Positions 9,760-18,643 of a stretch of 64,000 nt of DNA are shown piece after piece; the first letter of the stretch is position 1, and each line of letters opens with the position of its first letter. The stretch comes from JBAWWY01 sp037144355 (GTDB lineage Bacteria; Bacillota; Clostridia; Peptostreptococcales; Anaerovoracaceae): positions 1 to 64,000 of the forward strand of contig JBAWWY010000005.1 of NCBI GenBank assembly GCA_037144355.1, written 5' to 3'. The translations under genes were made by a program, and so were the position numbers. The notes under the pieces were generated by a model. That model saw only the letters and a list, made by a program, of their open reading frames with translations, searched no databases and was not told where the DNA came from.

Positions 9760-9959
9760 ATTTCGACCTCCATATTATTTGAATTAATTGTTTTCAAATA
9801 TTATATCTATGAATAAATACTAGTGCAAGTTTATTCAAAAAAACAACATTGAATATCATCCTATTTTGATGATGGCATGATAGCAAAAGTTGTCTACATA
9901 AGCAGAATTATGAGATATAATATGGGTGTTAATAAAATATGGAAGGGGCGTGTTCCTTG

Positions 9960-10553
9960 ATGACAAATAATAGAATGAATCCAAAGGTTGATGAATATTT
10001 AAGTAAAACGAAGAATTGGAAAGTAGAATTTGGAAAATTGAGAAAGATTGTTCTTGATTGCGGACTTAACGAAGATATGAAGTGGGGCGTTCCTTGTTAT
10101 ACACTTGAAGAAAAGAACATAGTTTTAATACATGGGTTTAAAGAATACTGCGCGCTGCTATTTTTCAAAGGATCATTGCTTCAGGATGCCAAGGGAATTT
10201 TAATTCAACAAACAGCAAATGTTCAGGCTGGACGCCAGATTCGTTTTACCAATATTGGAGAAATTGTTGAAATGGAAGACATCTTGAAGGCATATATTTA
10301 TGAAGCAATTGAAATAGAAAAATCCGGGTTGGAAATAGAATTTAAAAAGAACATGGAAATTACAATTCCTGAAGAATTGCAAATTAAATTCGATGAAGCC
10401 CCATCCTTCAAAACCGCTTTTGAAGCTTTGACGCCAGGTCGCCAAAGAGCATACGTTCTGTATTTTTCCCAACCCAAACAATCCAAAACCCGAGAGGCAA
10501 GGATAGAAAAATCCATGCAGCAAATCCTGAAAGGAAAAGGACTAAATGAATAA
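9960..10553 (+). CDS. YdeI/OmdA-type protein with DUF1801-like domain
   Basis: Cytoplasmic protein of 197 residues. The N-terminal half (KVDEYLSKTKNWKVEFGKLR, KWGVPCYT, FFKGSLLQD) fits the DUF1801/YdhG fold. The C-terminal part (FKTAFEALTPGRQRAYVLYFS, AKQSKTREARIEK-like) is the YdeI/OmpD-associated helical domain. Molecular function is not established in this family. The start is uncertain: ATG at 9960 is far (12 nt) from GAAGGGG, while TTG at 9957 and ATG at 9939 are alternatives in the same frame. Its last 8 bp overlap the following transporter gene, so the two are translationally coupled. Confidence 0.75.
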   Translation: MTNNRMNPKVDEYLSKTKNWKVEFGKLRKIVLDCGLNEDMKWGVPCYTLEEKNIVLIHGFKEYCALLFFKGSLLQDAKGILIQQTANVQAGRQIRFTNIGEIVEMEDILKAYIYEAIEIEKSGLEIEFKKNMEITIPEELQIKFDEAPSFKTAFEALTPGRQRAYVLYFSQPKQSKTREARIEKSMQQILKGKGLNE

Positions 10554-11478
10554 CAAGAAAGCAACTATGAACGGCATGCTGCTATTGACAGCTTTGCTTT
10601 GGGGAAGCGGCTTCGCTTTCCGTAAAATGGCCTTAACCTTTATGACGCCATTTCTTTTAAACAGCGTGAGGTTTTATATTGGGTTTCTCTTTGTACTTGT
10701 TATATATATTTTTATGACTAAGTACGACAAGAATAAAAATAGAAAAACTGAAATAAGCAATAATACCAACCTCTATAAACCAATATCATACCAAGTATTA
10801 GGTGGCTTTGCGGCTGGAACAGTTTTGTCAGTGGCGGCGGCATGTCAGCAGTTTGCTCTTTCCTTTACTTCCGCTGGGAAGGCGGGTTTTATAACATCGC
10901 TTTATACAATCTTTGTTCCGATTATCAGCTTCTTTATTTTGAAGAGAAAAATAAAAAAGCAGGTTTGGGTTGGCGCTGCCTTGGCAGTCACTGGTTTGTT
11001 TTTAATTACTATAAGTTCTGGAAACCAATTTGTAATGGCAGACGCATTTGGTGATTCCCTAGTTTTAATAAGTGCAATTTTGTTTGCGGTGCAAATTTTA
11101 ATTATTGGGCATTTCATAACTCATTCCTCAGCGTTGCTGCTTAGCACCGCTCAATTCTTTTCATGCGCAACATTCAGTCTTATTTTTTCCCTGCTATTCG
11201 AAAAGGGGAATAGTATTGCTGGAATATTAAGTGTTTCGGGCATTCTTATTTATGTTGGAATATTTTGTATTGGTGTTGCATATACTTTGCAAACCTTGGC
11301 ACAGAAGAAGGCCTCACCTTCGGTTGCAGCGATAATTCTTAGCCTTGAGTCAGTGTTTGCTGCAATATTCGGGGCTATTATTTTGGGAGAAAGAATGAAT
11401 GGCTTCCAAATAAGCGGATGTCTATTAATTTTCATCGCTGTTGTTTTGGCTCAGTATGAAAAACCCTCAATCGTATAA
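10546..11478 (+). CDS. EamA/DMT-family transporter
   Basis: Ten-helix drug/metabolite transporter of 310 residues, with two EamA repeats (about 8-150 and 165-305). Typical motifs are TALLWGSGFAFRKMAL at the start and the ESVFAAIFGAIILGERM element of helices 9-10. Members export amino acids, purines or other metabolites; the substrate here cannot be inferred. The ATG overlaps the stop of the YdeI-like gene by 8 bp, giving coupled expression. A GC-rich terminator follows 35 bp after the stop. Confidence 0.88.
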   Translation: MNNKKATMNGMLLLTALLWGSGFAFRKMALTFMTPFLLNSVRFYIGFLFVLVIYIFMTKYDKNKNRKTEISNNTNLYKPISYQVLGGFAAGTVLSVAAACQQFALSFTSAGKAGFITSLYTIFVPIISFFILKRKIKKQVWVGAALAVTGLFLITISSGNQFVMADAFGDSLVLISAILFAVQILIIGHFITHSSALLLSTAQFFSCATFSLIFSLLFEKGNSIAGILSVSGILIYVGIFCIGVAYTLQTLAQKKASPSVAAIILSLESVFAAIFGAIILGERMNGFQISGCLLIFIAVVLAQYEKPSIV

Positions 11479-11513
11479 AGAATAGCAAATCCTTGTTATA
11501 CATAAAACAATAA

Positions 11514-11536
11514 GGGCGGATTTATCCGCTCTTTTT
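11514..11536 (+). terminator. Intrinsic terminator after the DMT transporter
   Basis: GGGCGGAT (11514-11521) pairs with ATCCGCTC (11524-11531) with one G-U pair, followed by TTTTT. Confidence 0.75.
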
Positions 11537-11678
11537 CATCTGCATGATTGGTTAAATAAAATTTCTACCATTGGGGCTGGCTATTTGATATAATGACTTC
11601 CAATATCCCAAAGACAGACTACGGGATGCAATTAAACAAAGCAGTTATAGCTATACAAGAATAAGGAAGGAAGTTAAA

Positions 11679-13022
11679 ATGTCAAATATCACTTCTCGGA
11701 TTGACAGATTGCCCGTTACTCCAATGCTAAAGAAAATTTTGCTATTGACAGGTATTGGATGGATGTTTGATGCAATGGATCAAGGCATGGTGGCGGGAGT
11801 CATGGCCGCTATTGGCAAAGATTGGGCATTGACCACAGGACAGTTGGGACTTCTTGGGAGTTCAGGCATGCTGGGAATGGCTTTGGGCGCAGCATTATCA
11901 GGCATGGCTGCAGACAGATGGGGAAGAAGAAATGTAATTATTGGCACATTGATAATTTATGGCATTGCAAGTGGGCTTTCCGGTTTTGCATTGAATTACC
12001 CAATGTTGCTGGCATTGAGATTTCTAACTGGTTTTGGCCTTGGCGGAGAGTTGCCAGCAGCAGCGACGCTGGTCAGTGAATATTCACCTACCAGAATTCG
12101 CGGACGAAATGTCATATTGCTGGAAAGCTTCTGGGCTTGGGGATGGATTGCCGCAGCGCTGGTTGCGTATCTATTGATCCCCATGTACGGCTGGAGGATT
12201 GCATTCTGGGTTGGAGCTATACCTGCAATATTTGCCGCCTATTTGAGGAAGGCTATTCCAGAGTCCCCAAGATACTTGGAAAATGCAGGGAGAATCCAAG
12301 AAGCAGGAGTTTTGGTAAGTCAAATGGAGAAGCAAGCTGGGATAAATGAAATCTTTGAAATCCAGCATGATGAAAAGGATTGCAAGGACAAATCCAAGAG
12401 GGTTTCATTTATTGATCTATGGTCGAAAAAATACTTTAAAAGCACAATAGTTTTATGGACTATCTGGTTTGGTATAAATCTTGGTTATTATGGATTTGTT
12501 TTGTGGACACCGACACTACTTATGGACAAAGGTTTTGACTTGGTTAGAAGCTTTCAATTCACATTGATAATGTGTCTAGCACAATTGCCGGGATATTTCA
12601 GCGCAGCATATTTGGTTGAGAAAATAGGACGCAAGAAGGTCCTTTCAGGATATTTTGCGGGTACGGCGTTGGCCGCATGGTTGTTTGGGCATGCCGGAAG
12701 CACAAACGAGGTTCTTTTATTTGGATGCTTGTTATACTTCTTCAGCCTGGGTGCTTGGGGATGTGTCTATGCATATACTCCGGAAGTTTATCCAACTGCG
12801 GCAAGAGCTACCGGGATGGGTTGGGCAGCTGCGTTTGGCCGCCTTGGAGCCTTCTCAGCGCCACTTATAGTGCCGGTTCTTTATAAAGCATATGGAACTG
12901 AGACAGGATATACATATGTATTTATCATGTTGACTACCGTTTTCGCCATAGTCGCTTTGATTGTAGCTCTTTTAGGGAAAGAAACCATGGGGAAATCGCT
13001 GGAAGAGATAAGCGGAGAGTAA
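11679..13022 (+). CDS. MFS transporter, NiaP (YceI)-like
   Basis: Twelve-helix major facilitator of 447 residues. Signature loops are GWMFDAMDQG in helix 1, AADRWGRRNV after helix 2, RFLTGFGLGGELP, LESFWAWGWIAAAL, and YTPEVYPTAARATGMG with AAFGRLGA near the end. Order and wording are close to what I recall of Bacillus NiaP/YceI, a nicotinate transporter in the metabolite:H+ symporter group. Niacin uptake is therefore the best guess, but aromatic acids are transported by relatives. The ribosome binding site is AAGGAAG. The gene is monocistronic, with a hairpin terminator after it. No NiaR-type operator was recognised upstream. Confidence 0.8.
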   Translation: MSNITSRIDRLPVTPMLKKILLLTGIGWMFDAMDQGMVAGVMAAIGKDWALTTGQLGLLGSSGMLGMALGAALSGMAADRWGRRNVIIGTLIIYGIASGLSGFALNYPMLLALRFLTGFGLGGELPAAATLVSEYSPTRIRGRNVILLESFWAWGWIAAALVAYLLIPMYGWRIAFWVGAIPAIFAAYLRKAIPESPRYLENAGRIQEAGVLVSQMEKQAGINEIFEIQHDEKDCKDKSKRVSFIDLWSKKYFKSTIVLWTIWFGINLGYYGFVLWTPTLLMDKGFDLVRSFQFTLIMCLAQLPGYFSAAYLVEKIGRKKVLSGYFAGTALAAWLFGHAGSTNEVLLFGCLLYFFSLGAWGCVYAYTPEVYPTAARATGMGWAAAFGRLGAFSAPLIVPVLYKAYGTETGYTYVFIMLTTVFAIVALIVALLGKETMGKSLEEISGE

Positions 13023-13057
13023 ATAAACAACATAAAAAATATAAAGCAAAATAAAAG

Positions 13058-13115
13058 GCTACCCTTTGAGCAAATAGATGAAAAACCTAATCTAAACTCG
13101 TAAGGGTAGCATTTT
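13058..13115 (+). terminator. Terminator after the MFS gene
   Basis: GCTACCCTT (13058-13066) pairs with AAGGGTAGC (13102-13110) around a long loop and is followed by ATTTTG. The loop is 35 nt, so efficiency is uncertain. Confidence 0.6.
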
Positions 13116-13262
13116 GTTTAAAACCAGCTTGCATTTAAATTTCAATTGGTTGGATTATGAGTTTATAATAGAGGTGAAAGTGGTAAAAGAAAAGTTGAAA
13201 GAAGAATACTGAAAACTTTAATAATTTATGTGCTTGTACGAATATCGGAGGTGGGAGTTATT

Positions 13263-13907
13263 ATGAAAAAAATATTGATAGGAATATTAATCCTTATCTT
13301 CATATTGGCAGGATCGATAAACTCTTTTGCAGTTGATGGCACTATAAAAAGTGTGGAAACAATATTAAAAGAGATTCAGCAGGAACAAAATGTCCAAAGC
13401 ACTTTCAAGATAGATCCAGCAAAAGTAAGCATGGAAAAGCTGGAAGAACTGGGTGATTCTGTAATGGATTTGATGATCGGAAATTCAGAACTTCACAACC
13501 AAATGGATTCAAAATTAGGAGGCCCAGGTTCGGCATCTTTAAATTCATTTCATGCAAGGCTGGGATTCAACTTCTTGAAAGGCTATCCCAATGGCATGTT
13601 GACGTTGATGATTGCCGGAATGAATGGCAACAATGGATCAACCAATAAACCTCAAGACTTATTTGCAACTGATGTGCAAACTCAGAATGGCTTAATGGGA
13701 ACACTGGGCTTTGGGGGTTTATTCCTGGTTGCGTTGATTTTGATATTATTAATGATAATATTGTTTCTTGTAATGAAAACAACAATAACAAAACCTGTAA
13801 TACTATCCTTGGAAGCACCCATCGATGTACTAAAAAGAAGATATGCAAATGGAGAAATATCGAAAGAGGAATTTGAAAAAATGTCGGATCATTTGGGTGG
13901 GGCCTAA
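13263..13907 (+). CDS. Secreted/membrane protein with C-terminal SHOCT domain
   Basis: Protein of 214 residues. A signal peptide covers about 1-24, an extracytoplasmic region with no family I recognise runs to about 145, and a strong transmembrane helix lies at about 152-177. The cytoplasmic tail ends in a SHOCT motif (IDVLKRRYANGEISKEEFEKM), a short oligomerisation domain. The ATG at 13263 has CGGAGGTGGGAG immediately upstream; a start further upstream would place residues before the signal peptide. The stop overlaps by 4 bp the stop of the convergent universal-stress gene. Function unknown. Confidence 0.75.
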   Translation: MKKILIGILILIFILAGSINSFAVDGTIKSVETILKEIQQEQNVQSTFKIDPAKVSMEKLEELGDSVMDLMIGNSELHNQMDSKLGGPGSASLNSFHARLGFNFLKGYPNGMLTLMIAGMNGNNGSTNKPQDLFATDVQTQNGLMGTLGFGGLFLVALILILLMIILFLVMKTTITKPVILSLEAPIDVLKRRYANGEISKEEFEKMSDHLGGA

Positions 13908-14317
13908 TCTTTGTTATTGAATAGCCAGACGTCGCACTTGGCACGCTGGTAGATATTCATGGAAGGGCTTGTCACGAATTTATATTTGGCGCTTTCGTGG
14001 GCGAGGGCGATTATATCGCATTTCATTTCCTGGGCAGTAGAAATAATACAATCGTCTGCATTTCTTGCAAATATTTTAGTCGTCTCAATTCTTATATCAT
14101 GTCTGAAGGCTATAGAAAGAGCATGTTTAATAGCATCATTTGCCTTGCTGTCGGAGCCTGGGATACTTGAATGAAGGGGCATATCCCTTGGAACCTCGAT
14201 GACATAGGCCACAATAATCTTGAGGGAAAGCATATTTCCAATGGAACAAATGAAGTCGATTATCTGTTCTGTCCTTTGTGTTCCATCCGAAGGTATGAGA
14301 ATGGTCTTGTTGTTCAT
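13904..14317 (-). CDS. UspA-family universal stress protein
   Basis: Single-domain universal stress protein of 137 residues with the Rossmann-like opening KTILIPSDGTQRTEQIIDF and the C-terminal IIALAHESAKYKFVTSPSMNIYQRAKCDVWLF. The usual ATP-binding GxxGxxxxxxGS motif is not present in standard form (SAKYKFVTSPS), so it may not bind ATP. It is the last gene of a minus-strand unit behind two TrkA-N proteins (gap 9 bp), divergent from the KhtTU antiporter. USP domains are often tied to ion transporters, so a role in potassium or pH control is a reasonable inference. Confidence 0.82.
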   Translation of the reverse strand: MNNKTILIPSDGTQRTEQIIDFICSIGNMLSLKIIVAYVIEVPRDMPLHSSIPGSDSKANDAIKHALSIAFRHDIRIETTKIFARNADDCIISTAQEMKCDIIALAHESAKYKFVTSPSMNIYQRAKCDVWLFNNKD

Positions 14318-14326
14318 GTCGGCTCC

Positions 14327-14752
14327 CTATTCTAAAAGGGACATTATATCGCTATGGGCCATATAATGCTCTATTGCTTCAGCGACAGATTTTGTGCTGC
14401 TGACTGTTGTCCCTACTCCTAGTTTCTTGAACACTATTTCATTTTTGGGATTGTTGATTCTTGCAATCGCTTTCTTTACCTTGAAATATCTTTTAGCCAT
14501 CTGGCAGATTACCAAATTATCTTCGTCATGGCCTGTTGCTGCCACAATTACGTCCGCCCGGGAGCATCCGGCCTTTTCTAAGCCATCTATGGATGATCCG
14601 TTGGCATAAATAATATTTTCTCCGAATTCATTTTCCAATTCGCTTACTTTCCCCCGGTTCCAGTCAAGAAGGGTTACTTCGAATTTCTTGCTGAGAAGAT
14701 CCTTGGTAAGGTAATATCCTAGTTTGCCGGCTCCGACAATTATAATATACAT
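14327..14752 (-). CDS. TrkA-N (RCK_N) NAD-binding protein, second of pair
   Basis: Protein of 141 residues that is almost entirely one RCK N-terminal Rossmann domain: MYIIIVGAGKLGYYL gives the GxGxxG dinucleotide loop, D31 follows the second strand, and GHDEDNLVICQMAKR is the typical helix. There is no TrkA-C domain. It abuts the upstream TrkA-N gene exactly (TAA followed directly by ATG). Such proteins gate potassium channels or transporters in response to NAD(H) or nucleotides. No channel gene is in the same operon, so the partner is probably the divergent KhtTU or a distant transporter. Confidence 0.85.
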   Translation of the reverse strand: MYIIIVGAGKLGYYLTKDLLSKKFEVTLLDWNRGKVSELENEFGENIIYANGSSIDGLEKAGCSRADVIVAATGHDEDNLVICQMAKRYFKVKKAIARINNPKNEIVFKKLGVGTTVSSTKSVAEAIEHYMAHSDIMSLLE

Positions 14753-15160
14753 TTAAAAAGCTCCCTTCAATAGATCCAAGTATTTATTGCTGTTTGTCTC
14801 AGTAGGACAATAGCAAATGAAACCAAATTCCTTCTGGTAGAAATCCTTTGTTTTGGGGTCTGAAACTCTTGCCACTACAGTTGGAACATGGTAGATGGAG
14901 TGCGCTATCTGAGCAATCATCACATTTGTATTATCACCACGGGTTACCGATATTAGAGCGTCCGCAGTTTCAATTCCAGCTTCGCGAAGTATATCCTCAT
15001 CAATCCCAGTACCAAGAATCATATTGATATTGTTTGGTTCCCTAAGTTTTTCAAATGATTGAATACTTTTATCAACAATTGAAACTTCATTGCCCTGGGA
15101 TGACCAGGCTTCTGCAATGGTGCTTCCATTCCTTCCACAACCGATAATAACGATTTTCAT
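14753..15160 (-). CDS. TrkA-N (RCK_N) NAD-binding protein, first of pair
   Basis: Protein of 135 residues with the Rossmann start MKIVIIGCGRNGSTIAEAW and the RCK_N helix TRGDNTNVMIAQIAH; no TrkA-C domain. The ATG at 15160 is preferred to the ATG at 15166, because GGGGG lies directly against the earlier one but seven bases from the later. It is the first gene of TrkA-N, TrkA-N, USP on the minus strand. Two tandem, diverged single-domain RCK_N proteins suggest a heteromeric assembly, in place of the usual duplicated TrkA chain. Confidence 0.85.
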   Translation of the reverse strand: MKIVIIGCGRNGSTIAEAWSSQGNEVSIVDKSIQSFEKLREPNNINMILGTGIDEDILREAGIETADALISVTRGDNTNVMIAQIAHSIYHVPTVVARVSDPKTKDFYQKEFGFICYCPTETNSNKYLDLLKGAF

Positions 15161-15269
15161 AAACATGCCCCCATTTACTTAAAATTGTAGAGAATAGCTT
15201 AATATAATAGTATAATTATATATTATAAACTTACTTTATCCAATATGTTTCATAAACGGAGGTGGCGAA

Positions 15270-15752
15270 TTGTCTTTTTATCGTGAAACAGATCTCCCAG
15301 TAATAGGAAAAAAGATCACGTTTATGACCCACGCCAATGACAAGGCAACATTAATAGTGCATCATGATGGGAAACGGGAATTTTACATTATGGACAAAGA
15401 TGGCGAGCCTCAAGCGCAAATCAGCATGTTGGATGAGGAAGCTAGAAGGATTGGTAGTTTCATTTCGGGAATAACTTATAAGCCGAAATCCATCGAGGAT
15501 CTTGAACTGAAGCTTGAAGGCATTGAAATCGAGTGGTTCACATTGGATTCAAATTCACCAATTGTAGGGATGAAGATGGGTGGTCTTGGAGTTAGAAAGA
15601 GAACCCAGGTATCAATAATAGCAGTCATAAATGAGGACGGATTTACACCGAATCCAAGCTCTGAATATATTTTTAACGCCGGAGATATCTGTGTCGTTAT
15701 TGGCGATCCGGAGAATTTTAAATTCTTTGACGAATTAATTCAGTGTGGATGA
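15270..15752 (+). CDS. khtT: K+/H+ antiporter regulatory subunit KhtT-like
   Basis: Protein of 160 residues with an N-terminal KhtT-specific domain (residues 1-75) and a C-terminal RCK_C/TrkA-C domain (about 75-158, ending NAGDICVVIGDPENFKFFDEL). In Bacillus, KhtT gates the antiporter KhtU and its RCK_C domain can bind cyclic di-AMP; whether this one does is inference. It starts with TTG at 15270 behind CGGAGGTGG. The khtU start follows 22 bp after its stop, so the two form an operon. It is divergent from the TrkA-N pair. Confidence 0.88.
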   Translation: MSFYRETDLPVIGKKITFMTHANDKATLIVHHDGKREFYIMDKDGEPQAQISMLDEEARRIGSFISGITYKPKSIEDLELKLEGIEIEWFTLDSNSPIVGMKMGGLGVRKRTQVSIIAVINEDGFTPNPSSEYIFNAGDICVVIGDPENFKFFDELIQCG

Positions 15753-15774
15753 TCAATCTCTAGGAGGAATTCAT

Positions 15775-17421
15775 ATGACGCAAATAGTAATTTTCGAACT
15801 GGGTATTATGCTTGTGCTTTCATATTTCTCCGCTCTTCTTGTGAAAAAAATCAAGCAGCCATTGATAATTGGTTACATTTTGGTTGGAATAGTTATTGGC
15901 CCAAATGGAATCAATCTTGTAAAAAATTTGGATATATTGGAACTTTTTTCTCAAATCGGCATAGTCTTGCTGATGTTTTTCCTAGGGATAGAATTCTCGA
16001 TAAATAAATTCAGCAGCATAAAAAACTCGGTAATTTTTATTGGAACATTCGAGGTTATATTGAATCTGGCAGCAGGTTACCTTATAGGTACACTAATCGG
16101 CTCATATTTTGGTTTTACCCAAATTGAGACATTGTTCTTCGCCTGCATAACCGCATTGAGCAGCAGCGGAGTAGTTGGAAAACTTATAGTCGAAATGAAA
16201 AGGACAGCATCAAAAGAATCCGAGATTCTAATGGGGGTAATGATATACGAGGATTTCCTGGCAGTGGTCTTATTGGGAGTTCTAAGCACGATTGCAATCA
16301 AAAACCATTTCAACATAGTAGACTCACTCTTTCCAGCAGCCAAGGCCTTGGTATTCTACGGAGTATTTTTCATAGTTGGAATTTTCATAATCCACAAACT
16401 GATAGACTATCTGGCAAAGATTGAATCTCAGGAATTGTTCACATCATTGACTTTGGGAACGGTAATGCTAACAGCAACAATAGCAGCTTCCATTGGCCTT
16501 TCTCCTGCTGCTGGGGGATTCCTTCTTGGAATGGTAATAACCAGCTATGATGTGGAGCAGAGGCTGCATAGGACTATTTCAGGATTTAAAGACGTTTTCC
16601 TTACTGTGTTCTTTGTTTCTTTCGGAATGCACCTGGATATTGGGAAAATATTTGGAATGTGGAATATTATTTTGATAGTGGTTCCTTTGTCCATATTTTT
16701 CGAGATTGCAATTACATCATCAGCTGCTTACATTTCAGGTTTCTCTCACCAAAAGGCTGTAAATATTGGGACCAGTATGATTGCAAGAGGTGAATATTCC
16801 ATGATCTTCGCAACAATTGGCTTAGCGGCAGGGGCAATTTCGGAAAACCTTTATCAATTCACTGGCATATATGTGCTGCTTATGACTTTATTGACCCCAA
16901 TTGCCATGAAAAATTCCAAAGGGATTACAAAGTTATCCTCCATTGTGACACCGGGGTTCATTAAATTTGGTGGAAAGATTTTCTCAGATACTTTAAAGCC
17001 AGTTTTAATGCCGGAAATCTTCAATATTCCCAAAAAGAGGGAGTATAGGTTCGCAAGCACATTTGCCATATATTCAATTCTTTTAATTGGAATATATATT
17101 TTAGAACTCGGATTGCTGGCATATGCAATGGTCGCTATGGACATAATAGCCATACTAATTATTTATTTCGTGCTAAAAGAAAAGATAGCTGAAAGTGAGA
17201 GTCTTATAAAGTATGTTTATAAGGATAGGGAAATCAAAAGCAAGAAATTGATATTCACTTTTATAAATATAAATATAGCAGCAGCATTGTTATCGATTTT
17301 GTTGACAATTGTCGCAAGCAAACTTATCTCTTCAGTTATGGTACTTGCACCGGTGATATTGTTCGTATTGTTTTTATCAACCAGTACATTCATATTATAT
17401 AAATCAACTTATAAAAAATGA
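15775..17421 (+). CDS. khtU: CPA2-family K+(or Na+)/H+ antiporter KhtU-like
   Basis: Membrane antiporter of 548 residues in the CPA2/KefB family. The conserved IKQPLIIGYILVGIVIGPNG near the N-terminus, FFLGIEFS, and the SPAAGGFLLGMVI region in the core are characteristic. There are about 12-13 helices, then a C-terminal part (about 400-548) with four further hydrophobic segments in place of a TrkA-N domain. ATG at 15775 follows AGGAGGAATTCAT; an upstream in-frame ATG overlaps khtT and has no good site. Expected role is potassium efflux in exchange for protons under alkali or osmotic stress, gated by KhtT. Confidence 0.88.
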   Translation: MTQIVIFELGIMLVLSYFSALLVKKIKQPLIIGYILVGIVIGPNGINLVKNLDILELFSQIGIVLLMFFLGIEFSINKFSSIKNSVIFIGTFEVILNLAAGYLIGTLIGSYFGFTQIETLFFACITALSSSGVVGKLIVEMKRTASKESEILMGVMIYEDFLAVVLLGVLSTIAIKNHFNIVDSLFPAAKALVFYGVFFIVGIFIIHKLIDYLAKIESQELFTSLTLGTVMLTATIAASIGLSPAAGGFLLGMVITSYDVEQRLHRTISGFKDVFLTVFFVSFGMHLDIGKIFGMWNIILIVVPLSIFFEIAITSSAAYISGFSHQKAVNIGTSMIARGEYSMIFATIGLAAGAISENLYQFTGIYVLLMTLLTPIAMKNSKGITKLSSIVTPGFIKFGGKIFSDTLKPVLMPEIFNIPKKREYRFASTFAIYSILLIGIYILELGLLAYAMVAMDIIAILIIYFVLKEKIAESESLIKYVYKDREIKSKKLIFTFININIAAALLSILLTIVASKLISSVMVLAPVILFVLFLSTSTFILYKSTYKK

Positions 17422-17458
17422 AAAAAGAAGTGACATTAAAAGAATGAAGGGATTAAGA

Positions 17459-17488
17459 TTGACTAAATGTCCATATTTATGGTATTCT
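17459..17488 (+). promoter_or_regulatory. Candidate sigma-A promoter for cbiMQO
   Basis: TTGACT (17459-17464), an 18-bp spacer and TATTCT (17483-17488). This would give a leader of about 128 nt ahead of cbiM that contains the hairpin listed next. Confidence 0.5.
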
Positions 17489-17553
17489 TCAGAAAGAAAA
17501 TAAAGTCAAGAAGGCTTTTAATAAATCAAATTGCATTCCAATTTTACATTAAA

Positions 17554-17604
17554 CCCATGAAGGGAGCTGTATGAGACAGCATTTTTTATGGGCTCTATTT
17601 TTTT
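17554..17604 (+). promoter_or_regulatory. Hairpin plus U-tract in the cbiM leader (possible attenuator)
   Basis: CCCAT (17554-17558) pairs with ATGGG (17588-17592), and GCTGT (17566-17570) with ACAGC (17576-17580), giving a bulged hairpin followed by CTCTATTTTTTT about 20 bp before the cbiM ATG. It looks like a terminator placed inside the leader. No cobalamin riboswitch B12 box is present. Regulation by metal or cobalamin through this element is speculation. Confidence 0.4.
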
Positions 17605-17622
17605 GAGAAAGGCTGTTAATAG

Positions 17623-18624
17623 ATGCATATTCCTGACAATTATCTAAGTCCTTCAACATGCGCTGTAATGGGAGCAGCAATGATCCCAGTTTGGTCAATA
17701 GCAGTGAAAAAAGTCAAGGAAGAGGTGACCAAGGTCAGAATGCCTCTGCTTGGCATTGGCGCGGCGTTCTCATTTTTGTTGATGATGTTCAACGTTCCAT
17801 TGCCTGGAGGAACCAGCGGGCATGCAGTGGGTGGAACTTTGCTGGCAATCCTAATAGGGCCATTTTCCGCATGTATATCTGTAACAGTTGCTTTGCTTAT
17901 TCAGGCTTTATTTTTTGGGGATGGAGGGATACTGGCATTTGGGGCAAACTCATTCAATATGGCTTTCGTATTGCCGTTTCTTGGATACTTCGTATATAAA
18001 TATATCAAGGACAGAGTTCACTCTGAAAAGGGCGAATACATAGGCATGGCCCTAGGTTCATATGTTGGAATAAATGTTGCGGCATTATGCGCAGGTATTG
18101 AATTCGGAATTCAACCATTGCTATTTGCCAACACCTCAGGACAACCCCTTTATAGCCCATATCCTTTATCAATTTCTATTCCGGCGATGACCATACCTCA
18201 CATTCTCGTAGCAGGAATAGTAGAAGTCGTTTTTACCCTAGCCATATTCGCATTTATAAAAAAAGTATCCCCTGGAACAATATATGAAGGGGCAAAGCAG
18301 AAAACAAAGGCAATTTATGGACTGCTGGTAGCCCTCATATGTTTGACACCTATTGGCCTTTTAGCAAAAGGTACTGCGTGGGGTGAATGGGGAACTTCCG
18401 AAATCAAGAATGTTTCAACCGGAGGAAGTCCACTAGGCTTTATTCCTGATGGAATGAAGAACGGATTTAAACTTGACTCGATTATGCCGGATTATGCCAT
18501 TGGTGGCCTGCCAAATGGCGCGGGTTATATATTGTCCGCAATTGCCGGAGTTGCCATATTATTGATTATATTTAAAATTATAAGCAGTTTTAAGAAAAAG
18601 GGGACAGGGAATGTTTCCGACTGA
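17623..18624 (+). CDS. cbiM: Co/Ni ECF transporter substrate-binding component CbiM with PDGLE domain
   Basis: Membrane protein of 333 residues. The N-terminus MHIPDNYLSPST is the hallmark of CbiM/NikM, where Met1 and His2 help bind the metal. GGTSGHAVGGTLLAILIGPF and FFGDGGILAFGANSFNM are conserved core motifs. Residues after about 225 (LLAKGTAWGEWG, then a final helix) match the CbiN/PDGLE module, so the small subunit is fused. With CbiQ and CbiO it forms an energy-coupling-factor importer for Co2+ or Ni2+. Sequence alone does not separate the two metals. No cobalamin or urease/hydrogenase genes lie nearby to decide. Confidence 0.93.
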   Translation: MHIPDNYLSPSTCAVMGAAMIPVWSIAVKKVKEEVTKVRMPLLGIGAAFSFLLMMFNVPLPGGTSGHAVGGTLLAILIGPFSACISVTVALLIQALFFGDGGILAFGANSFNMAFVLPFLGYFVYKYIKDRVHSEKGEYIGMALGSYVGINVAALCAGIEFGIQPLLFANTSGQPLYSPYPLSISIPAMTIPHILVAGIVEVVFTLAIFAFIKKVSPGTIYEGAKQKTKAIYGLLVALICLTPIGLLAKGTAWGEWGTSEIKNVSTGGSPLGFIPDGMKNGFKLDSIMPDYAIGGLPNGAGYILSAIAGVAILLIIFKIISSFKKKGTGNVSD

Positions 18625-18643
18625 AAATTTGGAGAGAAATGCT

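Noticed and set aside
13904..13907. Possible frameshift joining the SHOCT protein and the USP gene
   Set aside because: The two genes are convergent and simply share overlapping stop codons.
17422..17622. Cobalamin riboswitch before cbiM
   Set aside because: No B12 box or other conserved core; only an attenuator-like hairpin is visible.
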